From Epithemia pelagica (taxonomy: Eukaryota > Bacillariophyta > Bacillariophyceae > Surirellales > Surirellaceae), in NCBI GenBank assembly GCA_946965045.2, contig OX337242.1, positions 1,302,001 to 1,366,000 of the forward strand: a stretch of DNA of 64,000 nt. Reading direction: 5' to 3'. Below the pieces are notes generated by a model. The model did no database searches, was not told where the DNA came from, and saw nothing but the letters and a program-made list of their open reading frames with translations. Below are positions 1 to 9,701 of the stretch, piece after piece (position 1 is the stretch's first letter; every line of letters begins with the position of its first letter). The position numbers and the translations under genes were made by a program.

Positions 1-210
1 ACATTTTTGGATCAACAAGGATTTGCGCCTTTTGCGGAAGTGGTAGAAGGGATGCAATACATCGAGGCCATCAACAAAGAATACGGGGAACGGCCGGACC
101 AAGGGCAAATCGAACGCGAGGGCAATACATATCTCAACAGGGAGTTCCCAAACCTTTCGTACATTGTCATCGTGTACGAAGAGACTCCCATTGCAAAGGG
201 CGGAAACTAG
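1..210 (+). CDS. Cyclophilin-type peptidyl-prolyl isomerase, C-terminal fragment (cut by window edge)
   Basis: The reading frame is open from base 1 and ends at a TAG at 208-210, so the 5' part lies outside the window. The encoded tail (GFAPFAEVVEGM, then NREFPNLSYIV near the end) is the last strand and helix region of a cyclophilin domain. It is clearly paralogous to the cyclophilin encoded at 1666-2676 on the other strand, which has GFAPFAQVLQGM and MEEFPDLSYIV at the same places. The expected activity is proline cis-trans isomerisation. Catalytic residues are not in the visible part, so activity and location cannot be judged. Confidence 0.8.
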   Translation, partial: TFLDQQGFAPFAEVVEGMQYIEAINKEYGERPDQGQIEREGNTYLNREFPNLSYIVIVYEETPIAKGGN

Positions 211-419
211 GGGCGCAATAAGGATCAACTTCACAAGGGATGATAGAGAAGGGCTGACGGAAGTTTTACCCGTGACTCGTGACGCTTCATAAAGAGCAAC
301 ATTCAACAACCTTTCACGTTTTCATTATATTGCATAAACTTCTGTCATTTGTGGTAACTGTAATAGACAAAATATTAAAGATGCATTGAATGTCACTTCC
401 ATTGTGCTCCCCGATAGTT

Positions 420-1151
420 TTAGTCACTGCGACAAGCCACATTTTGAATCCATGAAGAAAGATGATCCTTCGAAAGCGGTCCCAATCGCTGATCAAGCAC
501 CTGGCCATTGGAACGGTGGAGGACCCATGTAGGGCTTCCTCTGGCCCGAATCGAGTAGAATACATGGGCAATCTTCTCAGGAAGTACTCGTTGGTCAATG
601 GTATTTAATAGGTTCTGCAATGCATGGTGAGGGATTCCGCCACGCGAAAGGACTTCCCGCTTGACCTGTTCTTTCGTCGCGTCCAGAGCCAACTGAATCA
701 AGTCATGTGGTGCCTTGTCCTTGTCCACCACAATGTCGTGTGCCACGGGCATGACAAGCTTTTCGTAGTAGCGAGCGGCGGATGAGCCCAAGGCCTGTTG
801 TGAAACTCCCACCAATTCTTGTTTCTCAAGCATCGCTTTGGCAGATTCGACCGTGTTGTACTCAAAATCTTCAAAGGCAGTCGAGACAACGTATATATCA
901 ACTGGGAAATGTTGTTCTGGACAATCCTTCGTATTCTTCTTGGCGGCTTGCTGTTCCAGGTATAGGTCGTTGAGAACGGGAAGAGCCGCTTGGTGACAAC
1001 CAGGACAATTGGGTTGAATTAGCAAACAAAGCTTGAGTGCAGACTTGTCCGATCCGTTAATGTCATCCGGTGACCCTTGCAACCAAACCAATGAATCCAG
1101 TGGTGGCATGAATTGTGATGGTGGGGAAGTGGTCGATGAATAATCGCTCAT
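420..1151 (-). CDS. Thioredoxin-fold protein with a CPGC motif (DsbA-like)
   Basis: A 243-residue single-exon ORF starts at an ATG (1149-1151). Near residue 50 the run LLIQPNCPGCHQAALPVL has a Cys-Pro-Gly-Cys redox motif at the start of a helix, as in thioredoxin-fold oxidoreductases. Near the C-terminus, GSPTWVL supplies the cis-proline loop and is followed by a Gly-rich strand and a helix (LSSWIQNV). The helical middle segment between these parts resembles the insertion in DsbA-like proteins. No signal peptide or transmembrane helix is visible, so a soluble protein is likely. It sits between two cyclophilin genes, which suggests but does not prove a protein-folding role. The exact family is not assigned. 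Confidence 0.7.
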   Translation of the reverse strand: MSDYSSTTSPPSQFMPPLDSLVWLQGSPDDINGSDKSALKLCLLIQPNCPGCHQAALPVLNDLYLEQQAAKKNTKDCPEQHFPVDIYVVSTAFEDFEYNTVESAKAMLEKQELVGVSQQALGSSAARYYEKLVMPVAHDIVVDKDKAPHDLIQLALDATKEQVKREVLSRGGIPHHALQNLLNTIDQRVLPEKIAHVFYSIRARGSPTWVLHRSNGQVLDQRLGPLSKDHLSSWIQNVACRSD

Positions 1152-1665
1152 GGTTCCAACACAAAGTCAACAAGTTATGGTATCTGTTCAGTTTGAGATA
1201 TGTAACAAGTTTTGGTGTCTGTTCAGTTTGACATATGTTTTGTGATCATTCTTCCAAGTACGAGGGAGACAAGGAAGATCAAGAGGGTCACATCGTAGAT
1301 TCATTCCTCATGGTTCCTTGATTCAAGTGCAGGAAGTTTGGAGCCCAAAGTCCATCGTCGTGTCATGAAAATGTTGCCCAAGAAGTCTCGTATTATCGTC
1401 CCCCAAATCCCCCAAGCCATACGCGCGCCACGCCACTTGCCGCCGTGGCCCTTTGGAGAGGGTAGAGTTTCCAAGGAGAAGGCATAGCTAAGCAACTGGA
1501 GTAAATACGGATACTCCTACTACCTACAAGCTTTTAGAGCGAAAGTCTCAACCACATTCAGTCTATTATCACGAATTATGATCCCATGACATGTCCTTCA
1601 AACGCATCTTTCTATTCCCGGTACCTGACAAGCCCTTGATTCCTTCGCCTCCAATTTCCCCCCAT
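1152..1665. other. Intergenic region, no gene seen
   Basis: This stretch separates the thioredoxin-fold gene from the 3' end of the second cyclophilin. A 28-bp block is loosely repeated near 1170-1240 (tatctgttcagtttgagata and a similar copy with gtgtctgttcagtttgacat). Only short shadow ORFs occur. Confidence 0.5.
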
Positions 1666-2676
1666 TCAAATTTGACTTTCAATCATATCCTGGTCCTCTT
1701 CTCGCAGAGATACAATGTAGGAGAGATCCGGAAATTCCTCCATGAGATATTCGTTTCCGCGCTTTTGAATCTTGGATTGATTCGGCTTTTCCTTGTACTG
1801 TGCATTGATTTTGTCCACGTACTCCATACCCTGAAGAACTTGAGCAAAAGGAGCAAAGCCCTCCTTGTCCAAATAAGCGTTATCACGCTTGTTGATGAAA
1901 AGTTGGGTATTGCGGGTGTTCTTTCCCGATGTTGCGTAGGTGATTGTTCCTCTTTGATTGCTTCGTTCTACAGGATCGTCCACCAGCTTGTCGTGTCTGA
2001 TTTTCTCCCGCCATTTCTGCTGAACTGAAGGGTTGGCAGCAATCCCAAATTGTACCACAAAATTTGGAACCACTCGAAAGAAACGACATTGATCATAGAA
2101 TCCTTCTTTTACCAACTGTTGGAAATGAGCAACACCCAAAGGTGCCCAGTCAGGACGGGTTTCGATTATCACTGTGCCGATATGGGTCTCTGTCAGTTCA
2201 TTTCCGACCAATCCTGCCAGTTCCATGACGTAACGCTTGGAAACAAGCATCTCGTCGCTGTTATTATCCTTAGTGGCAGCCTTGTCATTTACACTTTTCG
2301 GTCGGTCTTTTGGTTCGTTGTCAACTGCTTTGGGGTTTTCCCGAAGTCTTTGGTCAGATCTCTTCAAGTTTGCAACGGGTGTTGTCTTCTTATCTATTGA
2401 GGATGAAGTCCGTAATCCATTGGAATCCTTTTCGGCTTGACTACCACTATTTCGCAACAAGGTTCCAATAATTAAAAGCACCATACTAAGACAAATCAGG
2501 CACAAGGACAGTTCTCGGCGCCGATGAAACAAAAACTCAGACGTTGCCCTCGAGACCTCCTTGCGCCGCCTCCATCGGTCCGGACCTGATCCACCAGTTT
2601 GTCTGTATTGGATCAACTGCGGACCTCCAAGGTCATTCTCTTTGGTATTGGCCGAACTTCGTTTCATGGTCGCCAT
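1666..2676 (-). CDS. Membrane-anchored cyclophilin-type peptidyl-prolyl isomerase
   Basis: The frame is open to a GTG at 2793, but the first ATG is at 2674-2676, giving 336 residues. A basic N-terminal stretch is followed by one hydrophobic helix (LSLCLICLSMVLLIIGTLL), then a Lys/Ser/Asp-rich linker, then a cyclophilin domain. Domain landmarks are GVAHFQQLVKEGFYDQCRFFRVVP, in which FYDQCRFFRV is the usual catalytic-strand region, followed by FVVQFGI, GTITYATSGKNTRNTQLFIN and GFAPFAQVLQGM. This predicts a type II membrane protein with the isomerase in the lumen or outside. The canonical human CypA active-site phrase is diverged, so activity is likely but not certain. It is a paralogue of the fragment at 1-210. 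Confidence 0.85.
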   Translation of the reverse strand: MATMKRSSANTKENDLGGPQLIQYRQTGGSGPDRWRRRKEVSRATSEFLFHRRRELSLCLICLSMVLLIIGTLLRNSGSQAEKDSNGLRTSSSIDKKTTPVANLKRSDQRLRENPKAVDNEPKDRPKSVNDKAATKDNNSDEMLVSKRYVMELAGLVGNELTETHIGTVIIETRPDWAPLGVAHFQQLVKEGFYDQCRFFRVVPNFVVQFGIAANPSVQQKWREKIRHDKLVDDPVERSNQRGTITYATSGKNTRNTQLFINKRDNAYLDKEGFAPFAQVLQGMEYVDKINAQYKEKPNQSKIQKRGNEYLMEEFPDLSYIVSLREEDQDMIESQI

Positions 2677-2955
2677 AGAAAAAGATTTGAAAGAAGACCG
2701 AGAGAGGCTAAAAAAGTGCCTCACATGTTTTGGTCGTGGTGTTGTTGGTGACTGTATTTCAGTCGCGTTTCGTCTCGACTTACGAACGCGCACCTTTTTT
2801 GGCTACGTGCTCTAGGTACTATAGCTGGAGGATATAGAGAGTGGATTGATAACAATGAGACACACAATAGACGTTTTGCGCTTACGGATGACTATATAGG
2901 GAGCAAATTCGTTCGAGTCAGCCCTTTGATAGATAATGGAACGCGTCAAGCTTTC

Positions 2956-4092
2956 TTAAATACCGGGGGCCATGGAGCGGAGCTTCTCCAAAATGTCACT
3001 AGGAACGAGCCCTTCCAATAGAATCGGTTCTCCGGACGGCTCCTCCAGGCAAATTGGACTGTAGGAGATCCTTGTTCGAATGCCCTCGCGGAAGGTCAGA
3101 CAATCGTAGGCGCGGGCCGCAGTACCGTGCTGAGCCAATTTCTTTTTCTTGTACCAGACCACGTCACCCTCGACACAATAGTCGTTGGGGTTTCCAAATC
3201 GACCACAAGGGAAGGGCTCCTTTGTCATTGGGTTGACAAATACAGCCGAGAAGTGAGGCTCGTGGTCGCCCTTGCCTGGTTTCATCCATGTTATATAATC
3301 CTTGTTTCCAGCAGATATACGACGAGGAACATCGAACAACCATGCGTGCAAGGTTTGGCATGGAGCCTGGGTAAGACTTGTGGGACGAGACGGTGGAGTG
3401 ACAGCGGGGGCTGATGCACCATTGGCTGTGCCATGGCGTGGCGAGGACGAAGCGGCGTAGAATCTGCTTGAGTTCTCTGGCTCATTACCAGAATGAGGCG
3501 TCACCGTGGACACACTGTCCGCCGACGGAATCACGTGCACTTCCGTTGTCTGACTAGGATGATGGTTATCCCGCAATGTGGCCATTCCGTCACCTGACCT
3601 TTCTTCTACAATCAAGGTGAGACAACAACCAAGCCCTGATGGGACAACACTATTTTTAGCAATCTTCAACATACCTTGATACTGCTGGGTGTGAAAAGGA
3701 TTGTGGCTTGGCAGGTTTGTTTGCAAAAAGGGAGTTCCCTGGGCCAGCGAAGCCATCATGTCCGATGTACCTAATTGAACATGACGGTTGCTTGCGCGTA
3801 CACTCGAAGAGGAGAAAGAGATGTCCATTCCATCCATAGGACTCTGTGTTGGTGGAGCCTCTCCATGGCCATGCTTTTGAGGGAATGACTGTACATGCGA
3901 AGAAGCATCAGAGAACTGGTTGTGTGAAGCAGCGCTGGAGAGTGAAGCAGCGCTGGAGAAACCAAGTGTCGGTGCTGCAGAAGAAGCGTCATTTTGCGTG
4001 AAGTCGGCAGTCATCATGTTGGTTTCTTGACCATAAAAGTTTCCCGTGGGGACCTCAGGCATCATGTTTGGCGTTCGACCATCAGCTTGCAT
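2956..4092 (-). CDS. Protein with unfamiliar C-terminal domain (copy 1 of 4 in the window)
   Basis: The 378-residue ORF starts at ATG 4090-4092. Residues 1-245 are Ser/Pro/Gln-rich and probably disordered. From about residue 247 to the end lies a domain shared with three other genes here. Its landmarks are a Trp (LHAWLF), DYITWMKPG, HFSAVFVNP, KEPFPCGRFG, VVWYKKKKLA, TAARAYDCL and a closing helix (VPSDILEKLRSM). The tail AARAYD recalls the helix of AP2/ERF domains, but the resemblance is short. A 69-nt in-frame intron is possible at 3674-3606 (GTATGT...TGTAG), which would remove about 23 residues (MLKIAKNSV... region). It lies 241 bp downstream of, and parallel to, the RING-finger gene with the same domain. 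Function unknown. Confidence 0.75.
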   Translation of the reverse strand: MQADGRTPNMMPEVPTGNFYGQETNMMTADFTQNDASSAAPTLGFSSAASLSSAASHNQFSDASSHVQSFPQKHGHGEAPPTQSPMDGMDISFSSSSVRASNRHVQLGTSDMMASLAQGTPFLQTNLPSHNPFHTQQYQGMLKIAKNSVVPSGLGCCLTLIVEERSGDGMATLRDNHHPSQTTEVHVIPSADSVSTVTPHSGNEPENSSRFYAASSSPRHGTANGASAPAVTPPSRPTSLTQAPCQTLHAWLFDVPRRISAGNKDYITWMKPGKGDHEPHFSAVFVNPMTKEPFPCGRFGNPNDYCVEGDVVWYKKKKLAQHGTAARAYDCLTFREGIRTRISYSPICLEEPSGEPILLEGLVPSDILEKLRSMAPGI

Positions 4093-4333
4093 GGTTACTG
4101 GAAGTGGAGAAATGAAAACTATGAGACAAAACGCACATGTATTTCAAGTTTTGGTGAAAAACACGTACCTCCACTCTTACAATGCACAATTTCAGACTTT
4201 TGTGTGAAAGTGTGCGTCACTTGATTGATTGATATCTTTTCAATCTGCGTACTTCACACCAACTACCAAGAACGATCGACGCACCAGCCCATAGCGAATT
4301 TGTTCCGTCCTTGCTTTCAATGGCCCTTGTTTA

Positions 4334-6301
4334 TCAGCGACGAAACGAAGCTTGAACCTCTTTTATACGTTCAAGGACGTCTGGTGGTAGGTAATCAGGG
4401 AGATTGAGTCGATCCACGGACGGAGTCTCCAAACAAACAGCCTCGTATGGAACTCCCAGTCTCACGGACTGACGGTACTGTAGACAATCGTACGCTCGGG
4501 CGGCCGCCGCGGTTTCGGCACCTTTCTTGTTGAAAAACCAAATAATAGAAGTCAACTCTGGATCCGTTTGCTCCACAACAAACTGATCCTCACTTCCATA
4601 ACGAGCAGATGGGAAGCATTCTCCTGACGTTGGGTCCACAAAAATACTAGAAAATCTCTTGAGATGACAGGGACCGCCATTATCCCAAGTCACGTAATTG
4701 TGTGCGCCAATAGAGACTCGCATTTCCTGGCTAAACCATTTGTAGAGGCTATTCCGGACTTGTAGATTGGATACACGGGATGTTGGGGACGAGTGTGAAT
4801 TTACCGATGGAGATGGCGGTTGCGGTGAGGGTTCTGCGTGGCTGGCTTGTGCGAATGGTCCCGGTGTCGCTTCTTGACCAACATCACTGCGTCTACCTCC
4901 GGATAGAAGTGCATTAAAAATATCGTCTTTTGTCATCAAATTTTCCCCAAAAGAAGGTCCATACGTTTCGAGTAGAATTTGCCGGAGTTGTGGAATCGAC
5001 AGTTGACGCAAGGACTCTACGGAACGTTCCTCCCCTCGCGGAGAAGGATCCACAGCACTTCGACGACTCCCTTTCAAGTAGTTTACCAGTTCGGAATGTT
5101 GCATGCCATGGCAGTTGTGATTCGTCGGTAGCAACGACTGTATCTCATCCATACTCAGTCGATCCAATTCATGGTACAATCGAGCATGCATGCGTTCCAG
5201 ACGTCCACGCTCAAACTCCGGATCGTCCGTTTCCAGTTCCCAGCGACAGGTTGGGCATGAGCAGTGTTTCCTCAACCACGTATTAATGCAGTTTCGGTGA
5301 AAGCCATGTTTGCAAGGAAGATGAACAACGGCATCTGCTAGCTTGTACGTTTGACAGCAAATTTCACAGCTCTCGTTCGCATCGAGATGGTGTTGGCGGA
5401 TACGCGTTACTGGCAAGCTATTCACAACCCGTTCGGAAGCACGAGGAGATGCTCTTGGTTGCCCAGTTGCTTCCTCTAACGAAGCCTGCATGGCTGCTCT
5501 TAGTTGTTCTTCTTCCAGATTATGACTTGGAGGTACGTCCGCCAGGGAGTTATTCATTGCCTCTGTGAGATCGGCATCAAACATACCTTGTACTTCTTCC
5601 GCATTCATTGAATCTAGCAATGGATCTTGGTCGACTGGAGAGGTGGAGGAGGGTGGCTCTGCAAAAATGCGATTCACTCCCCAATCAACAGCGACCTCAA
5701 CCGACTCTTGACCTCCATGAGGGACACTTGTTGTCCAAGGATTCGTATCCTCCCTGTGTGCCGTCGCACCGTGCCTTTCAGAGGCATGTTGCGGGTGAAG
5801 AACATGCCCACTGCCCAAAAGCTGACTGTTGATTCCTGACGGAGCCGAACGAGAGGTCCTCTCGGTGGCGGCACCACTTTGGTCATGACGCAAAGAAACA
5901 TTTTGCGGCGAGTCAACGGGGCCTTGTGTGTATCCGAGGCTTTCCATCAGGTCGACACCACCGGATGTTGGATTTCCCGGTGACGTTGAATGTTCTTGAG
6001 AGAGAGCAGTCGCAGTACCTCGTTCGAGTGATTCTTGCTCTTCAACCCAAAATGAGTTTGGACGACGAGTCGGTCCTTCCTGAGAGTGTGTGGATACAGG
6101 TGGTGGGGATGCTTCGGTTGGGGAACTAGGCTCCTCGACGGATTCTGCGAATACCAAAGGAATGGAGTGATTTTCATCATGTTCGCTTGGAGATTTTGCA
6201 GCCGTCTCTGTACTAGGACCACCACCACCACCTAGCAAGGAAATCCATTGGTCATCGTCCGGAGGAGCTCCTTCGTCGCAATCTTCAAACGCCGCGTCCA
6301 T
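4334..6301 (-). CDS. RING-H2 E3 ubiquitin ligase-like protein with UIM-like helices and the unfamiliar C-terminal domain (copy 2 of 4)
   Basis: The first ATG is at 6299-6301 (an upstream in-frame TTG is ignored), giving 655 residues. The first ~230 residues are low complexity. About residues 245-285 hold two UIM-like helices, DLTEAMNNSLAD and EEEQLRAAMQASLEEA. A RING-H2 follows at about residues 310-353: CEIC, then LPCKHGFHRNCINTWL, then CSCPTC, the C3H2C3 pattern of E3 ligases. Two short helical segments after it (MDEIQSLLP..., SIPQLRQILLETYG...) look SAP-like. From about residue 519 comes the domain shared with three other genes here (NYVTWDNGG, FVDPTSGECFP, ARYG, IIWFFNKKGA, AAARAYDCL). 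Expected role: ubiquitin transfer guided by ubiquitin binding; the C-terminal domain's role is unknown. Confidence 0.85.
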   Translation of the reverse strand: MDAAFEDCDEGAPPDDDQWISLLGGGGGPSTETAAKSPSEHDENHSIPLVFAESVEEPSSPTEASPPPVSTHSQEGPTRRPNSFWVEEQESLERGTATALSQEHSTSPGNPTSGGVDLMESLGYTQGPVDSPQNVSLRHDQSGAATERTSRSAPSGINSQLLGSGHVLHPQHASERHGATAHREDTNPWTTSVPHGGQESVEVAVDWGVNRIFAEPPSSTSPVDQDPLLDSMNAEEVQGMFDADLTEAMNNSLADVPPSHNLEEEQLRAAMQASLEEATGQPRASPRASERVVNSLPVTRIRQHHLDANESCEICCQTYKLADAVVHLPCKHGFHRNCINTWLRKHCSCPTCRWELETDDPEFERGRLERMHARLYHELDRLSMDEIQSLLPTNHNCHGMQHSELVNYLKGSRRSAVDPSPRGEERSVESLRQLSIPQLRQILLETYGPSFGENLMTKDDIFNALLSGGRRSDVGQEATPGPFAQASHAEPSPQPPSPSVNSHSSPTSRVSNLQVRNSLYKWFSQEMRVSIGAHNYVTWDNGGPCHLKRFSSIFVDPTSGECFPSARYGSEDQFVVEQTDPELTSIIWFFNKKGAETAAAARAYDCLQYRQSVRLGVPYEAVCLETPSVDRLNLPDYLPPDVLERIKEVQASFRR

Positions 6302-6726
6302 GAGAAAGGTGTTTGTTGTATGCAATCCGCCGATGTTCGCGGGGGGCTTCTAGACTTTGCAGTGAAGGGAATGAACTGCGACTCCAATCTCCTAGACTCC
6401 GTGGGAGTTTTTGTTGCGAGTCTACAAAGTGCTGACGGTCCAACTCCAAACACATGGAACGCTTCTATCCCGTAAGACGATCATGAGGTGGGCGTACCAA
6501 CGATGCACATGGTTTTTCGTTTCCTGCCTATCGTCATGGTCCATGAAATAGACGGATCGAAAGACGTTGACAACCGATAATGTCATATCGATGTCTCATT
6601 GAAGTCGTCCCTGTGTCACAGCGCGTCTCTAAGATCGTGATGGATCTTTTCTTGTTGGATTGGATGGACGACATGCCAACAGAATTGGACCAACAAAACA
6701 ATCTTACGATTTGTCATAGAGTTATA
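6302..6726. other. Divergent intergenic region
   Basis: It lies between the RING gene (minus strand) and the DUF4336 gene (plus strand), so it should contain both promoters. I see no diagnostic element. The plus-strand frame is open from 6580, but I prefer the ATG at 6727 because it opens with a signal-like hydrophobic stretch. Confidence 0.4.
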
Positions 6727-8094
6727 ATGGTCAAAGTCCAAGCATCGTTTGAGAGTCTTTGTGTCCTTTTGTTGGTATCTGCATCATCGACGCTTTCATT
6801 GTCGCGTCCTGTTGAACATCGGATATCACGGCGTCAATGGTTGAGAGTGCTCCCCGCCTTGCCTTCCACACTGTTATGGCATCGTCAGGAAGATGACTCG
6901 AGAGCCAACGCTGCCATTGTGGATGAACCCACCGCTTTCAAACGGCCGTTGGGCCCCTCGCTGGCCCCCGAATATTTTCAATCACCAATCGACACTGCCC
7001 CAAGCGCCGGACGGTCGTACTTCCCGACCCTTACACCACCCTTTCAAAACAGAGCCACGTTCCGCTACACGGTGGGTCGCAATACGTGGGCCTTGGAACA
7101 GTTGCTCACCTTTGTCAATGTCACGGCGTCGATTCGCTGTCACGTCGTGAAATTGTAGTCCACGGGGGGACTGTGGGTGCACAGTCCTCAATGGCCGACG
7201 GGAGAATTGTGTCACTTGTTGAATGACTTGGGTGCACCCGTCCAACACATTGTCCTCCCCTGCAATGCCTTGGAACACAAGGCACCGATGAAAGCCTTTG
7301 TGCAACGGTACCCGGAGGCAAGCGTGTGGATATCACCCGGTCAGTATGGACCCTTTGGATCGTGTGGTCAAACACAAAAGGATCCAATGACTATGGGATA
7401 TCGAGTCGATGGTGTTCTGGGAAGTCCAGAAATGGCCTTAGAACCTCCACCATGGGCCGATGAATTTGACATGGCTACCTTGTACTTGGACTTACCCAAG
7501 AATGCCGGACCCGTTTCGGAAGTGGCGTTTTGTCATCGTCCAACCAAAACCTTGATTGCTACAGACGCGGTCGTGTACATTCCTAATACCGATACAGCTC
7601 GTTTAGACTTGTTTGAGACGTACTTTGCTCCCAAAGTAGTGCAAGACGATCCCACTTTTTGGCCACGAACAGTCTTACAGGCAGTCTTTTTGCCCCTTCG
7701 TACCGACCAGGATAATCCGATGCGATATCCTGGCTATGAGGCCATTCGAGAGAGGCTGATTCGAGCTCCCATTCTTCGAGCCTTTGTGGATGCTCGTGCA
7801 CCTATCCAAGTACAAGAATGGACCAACCAGATTGCCCAATGGGACTTTGATCGAATCCTGACCAGTCATTTTGCGTCACCCATTTGGGCCACACCCCGTG
7901 AGTTTGTCCAAGCCTTTGCCTACTTGTCGCCATCCTCCGAATCCGGCAGTGACGATGACAATCGTTTGACGCTTCCTCCCATTGCCTGCCAAGATTGGGA
8001 GTTGTTGCAGAATCTCAATGCTGTAATTTCCGACTACAATTTGGGAGAACCCGCCATTTTCGATTATCAGCGGGGCTGTGTAGAAACCAATTAA
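6727..8094 (+). pseudogene. DUF4336 family gene interrupted by one in-frame TAG
   Basis: One reading frame runs from ATG 6727 to the TAA at 8092-8094, broken only by a TAG at 7156-7158. Before the stop, TWALEQLLTFVNVTASIRCHVVKL matches the beginning of a DUF4336 domain. Directly after it, GGLWVHSPQWPTGELCHLL and HIVLPCNALEHK continue the same domain without a gap. DUF4336 proteins are metallo-beta-lactamase-like and common in cyanobacteria and plastid lineages; their reaction is not established. The N-terminus has a hydrophobic leader (SLCVLLLVSASSTLSLS) followed by RRQWLRVLP, compatible with organelle targeting. Options are a recent nonsense allele, stop readthrough, or a base error. A 30-nt GT-AG intron is possible on paper but would delete the conserved GGLWVHS. 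Confidence 0.75.
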
Positions 8095-8647
8095 TTTCGA
8101 TGAAAACAAGAGTAACATTAAAAGGAAGACAATCGTGGAGATGCTTGGATCAATAAACGATTGGGAAACTTCCGCATGGGCATGAGGTTGTATTTACATT
8201 GCAGGAGGTTCGTTTTCTTTTCTGCTATGGTCTGCGCCGTCATCCGCTATTGATGGATGGAACGCCTTTTGTGAAGAGAAAGCGCTTTCTTTGAAGTACT
8301 TCTTGTAACGCGATGAGGAGGGCGTGATTTAAGGCATGACCAATTTACAAGAAGAGGCTGTTTCGATTCATCCATGAGTAAGGTTTGAGACCGTTTTTGT
8401 GATGCATCGATCGATGCTCATTCTTGGATGTAAATAAGGTCTTGATGGTAGTTAGACACGCAAAAGTTACAAATAGCAACATCGATATATCTTGTACAGA
8501 TTCTACATCTATTGTTGAAAGGTATCTTTGCCTTTGGCTGTGCTCTGTATATTGTCATGAATGGAGGAAAATTGCACATTGTCGTCATGTTTGTTTCCCT
8601 CCAACCAAGGTGGTGGTTGTAGGCCCTCTACTCTATCTGCTGCTCTT
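8095..8647. other. Convergent intergenic region, no gene seen
   Basis: It lies between the 3' ends of the DUF4336 gene and the repeat-protein gene. It is AT-richer than its neighbours, with only shadow ORFs. Confidence 0.4.
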
Positions 8648-9178
8648 TCAATCCCACCATTCGTTGATGGCGCAATTGCATGTTATGTACTGCTTCGTGA
8701 TTGGATCTCTTCGGACAAGGCACATTCCATGATGCCATTTACGAAACCAAATCACTTTTCCTTGTTCTTCATCAAAGTATCCGACGACACCACCATTCCA
8801 TTCTTCTTCCCATTCCACTTGTTTCGTCAAGGGGTTGTAAACACCGGCAACGCCATGATGCCAAGATTCGTGCCATTCCACTTTTTGTGTGTGAGGGTTG
8901 TACACACCGGCTACACCGCCATTCCACAGTTCCTTCCATTCCACTTGTTTGATATGAGGATTATACACTCCGGCCACTCCATGATTCCAAACCTCCTTCC
9001 ATTCAATTGTGTTGGTACTTGGGTTGTATACACCGGCTATGCCTCCATGCCAACGCTTCCGCCATTCCACTTCTTTCGTGTTGGGATCGAATACTCCACA
9101 GATGGATCCATTCCAATAGGTTTCAATGACCCCATCTGGTACATTGTACGTTTCTTCAAGGGATTGTGCGCAGCCCAT
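8648..9178 (-). CDS. 21-residue tandem repeat protein with MGCxxS lipidation-type N-terminus
   Basis: The 176-residue ORF starts at ATG 9176-9178. It begins MGCAQS, the pattern for N-myristoylation at Gly2, with Cys3 available for palmitoylation. About residues 22-165 consist of roughly seven 21-residue repeats with consensus W-(N/H)-x-G-V-A-G-V-Y-N-P-x-T-x-x-V-E-W-x-E; the fourth copy reads WNGGVAGVYNPHTQKVEWHE. The alternating aromatic and small residues suggest a beta-rich solenoid or propeller-like fold. The repeats are not MORN, kelch or WD40. I do not recognise the family. A membrane-attached scaffold role is only a guess. Confidence 0.75.
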   Translation of the reverse strand: MGCAQSLEETYNVPDGVIETYWNGSICGVFDPNTKEVEWRKRWHGGIAGVYNPSTNTIEWKEVWNHGVAGVYNPHIKQVEWKELWNGGVAGVYNPHTQKVEWHESWHHGVAGVYNPLTKQVEWEEEWNGGVVGYFDEEQGKVIWFRKWHHGMCLVRRDPITKQYITCNCAINEWWD

Positions 9179-9701
9179 ATTTTTCTTCGATATCTAGCGG
9201 TTGTTGTTTCTTCGATTTTTTGGTTTTATGAGAAAAGACATTGGTTTTGTGAGTAGCGCGTACTCCCGCCTATCCGGTTTTGCCAAAAACAAACGACCCA
9301 CCACAACCCGCTGTTCCGAGTGCCGACGAGTATTCGCGCTTCCCCCAGTAGTTGTCGCCCTTCTTCAGTTTTGGGGGGTGCTATCTTCTTCACTTGGGTC
9401 CGGTGGGGGGGGAGAAATTTTAGCGCTATTGCAGCCATGGCTCAATGGCTATGGGGTCTTGAGTGCATCACATAGTAGATCTAAGTTTCCTCCGCCTTTG
9501 TCATTGTTGGCTTCTGACATCAGTTCATGAATAAACCTTTGTGTTTTGTGTTTACATTTACGATGGGCAGAATCCATGATTTCTTGACAATCGACTGCAA
9601 AGTATGAAGGTACGCGAAAGTCAAAAAAACAAAGGGCAACAGACTTTAAAGAGATGGCGCGAAAGATCTTCAAACCTAGGTTAGGACTCAGTCACAAACT
9701 G
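9179..9701. other. Intergenic region, no gene seen
   Basis: Upstream of the repeat-protein gene and downstream of the gene at 9702-11078. A G-rich run occurs near 9400 (ggtggggggg). No convincing ORF. Confidence 0.4.

Noticed and set aside
1591-2815. Plus-strand ORFs over the cyclophilin gene
   Set aside because: Shadows of a clearly conserved minus-strand domain.
7150-7185. 30-nt intron to bypass the TAG in the DUF4336 gene
   Set aside because: Too short for a normal intron, and it would remove the conserved GGLWVHS core.
8561-9256. Plus-strand ORF of 231 codons
   Set aside because: Antisense of the 21-residue-repeat gene; its regular pattern only mirrors the 63-bp DNA repeat.
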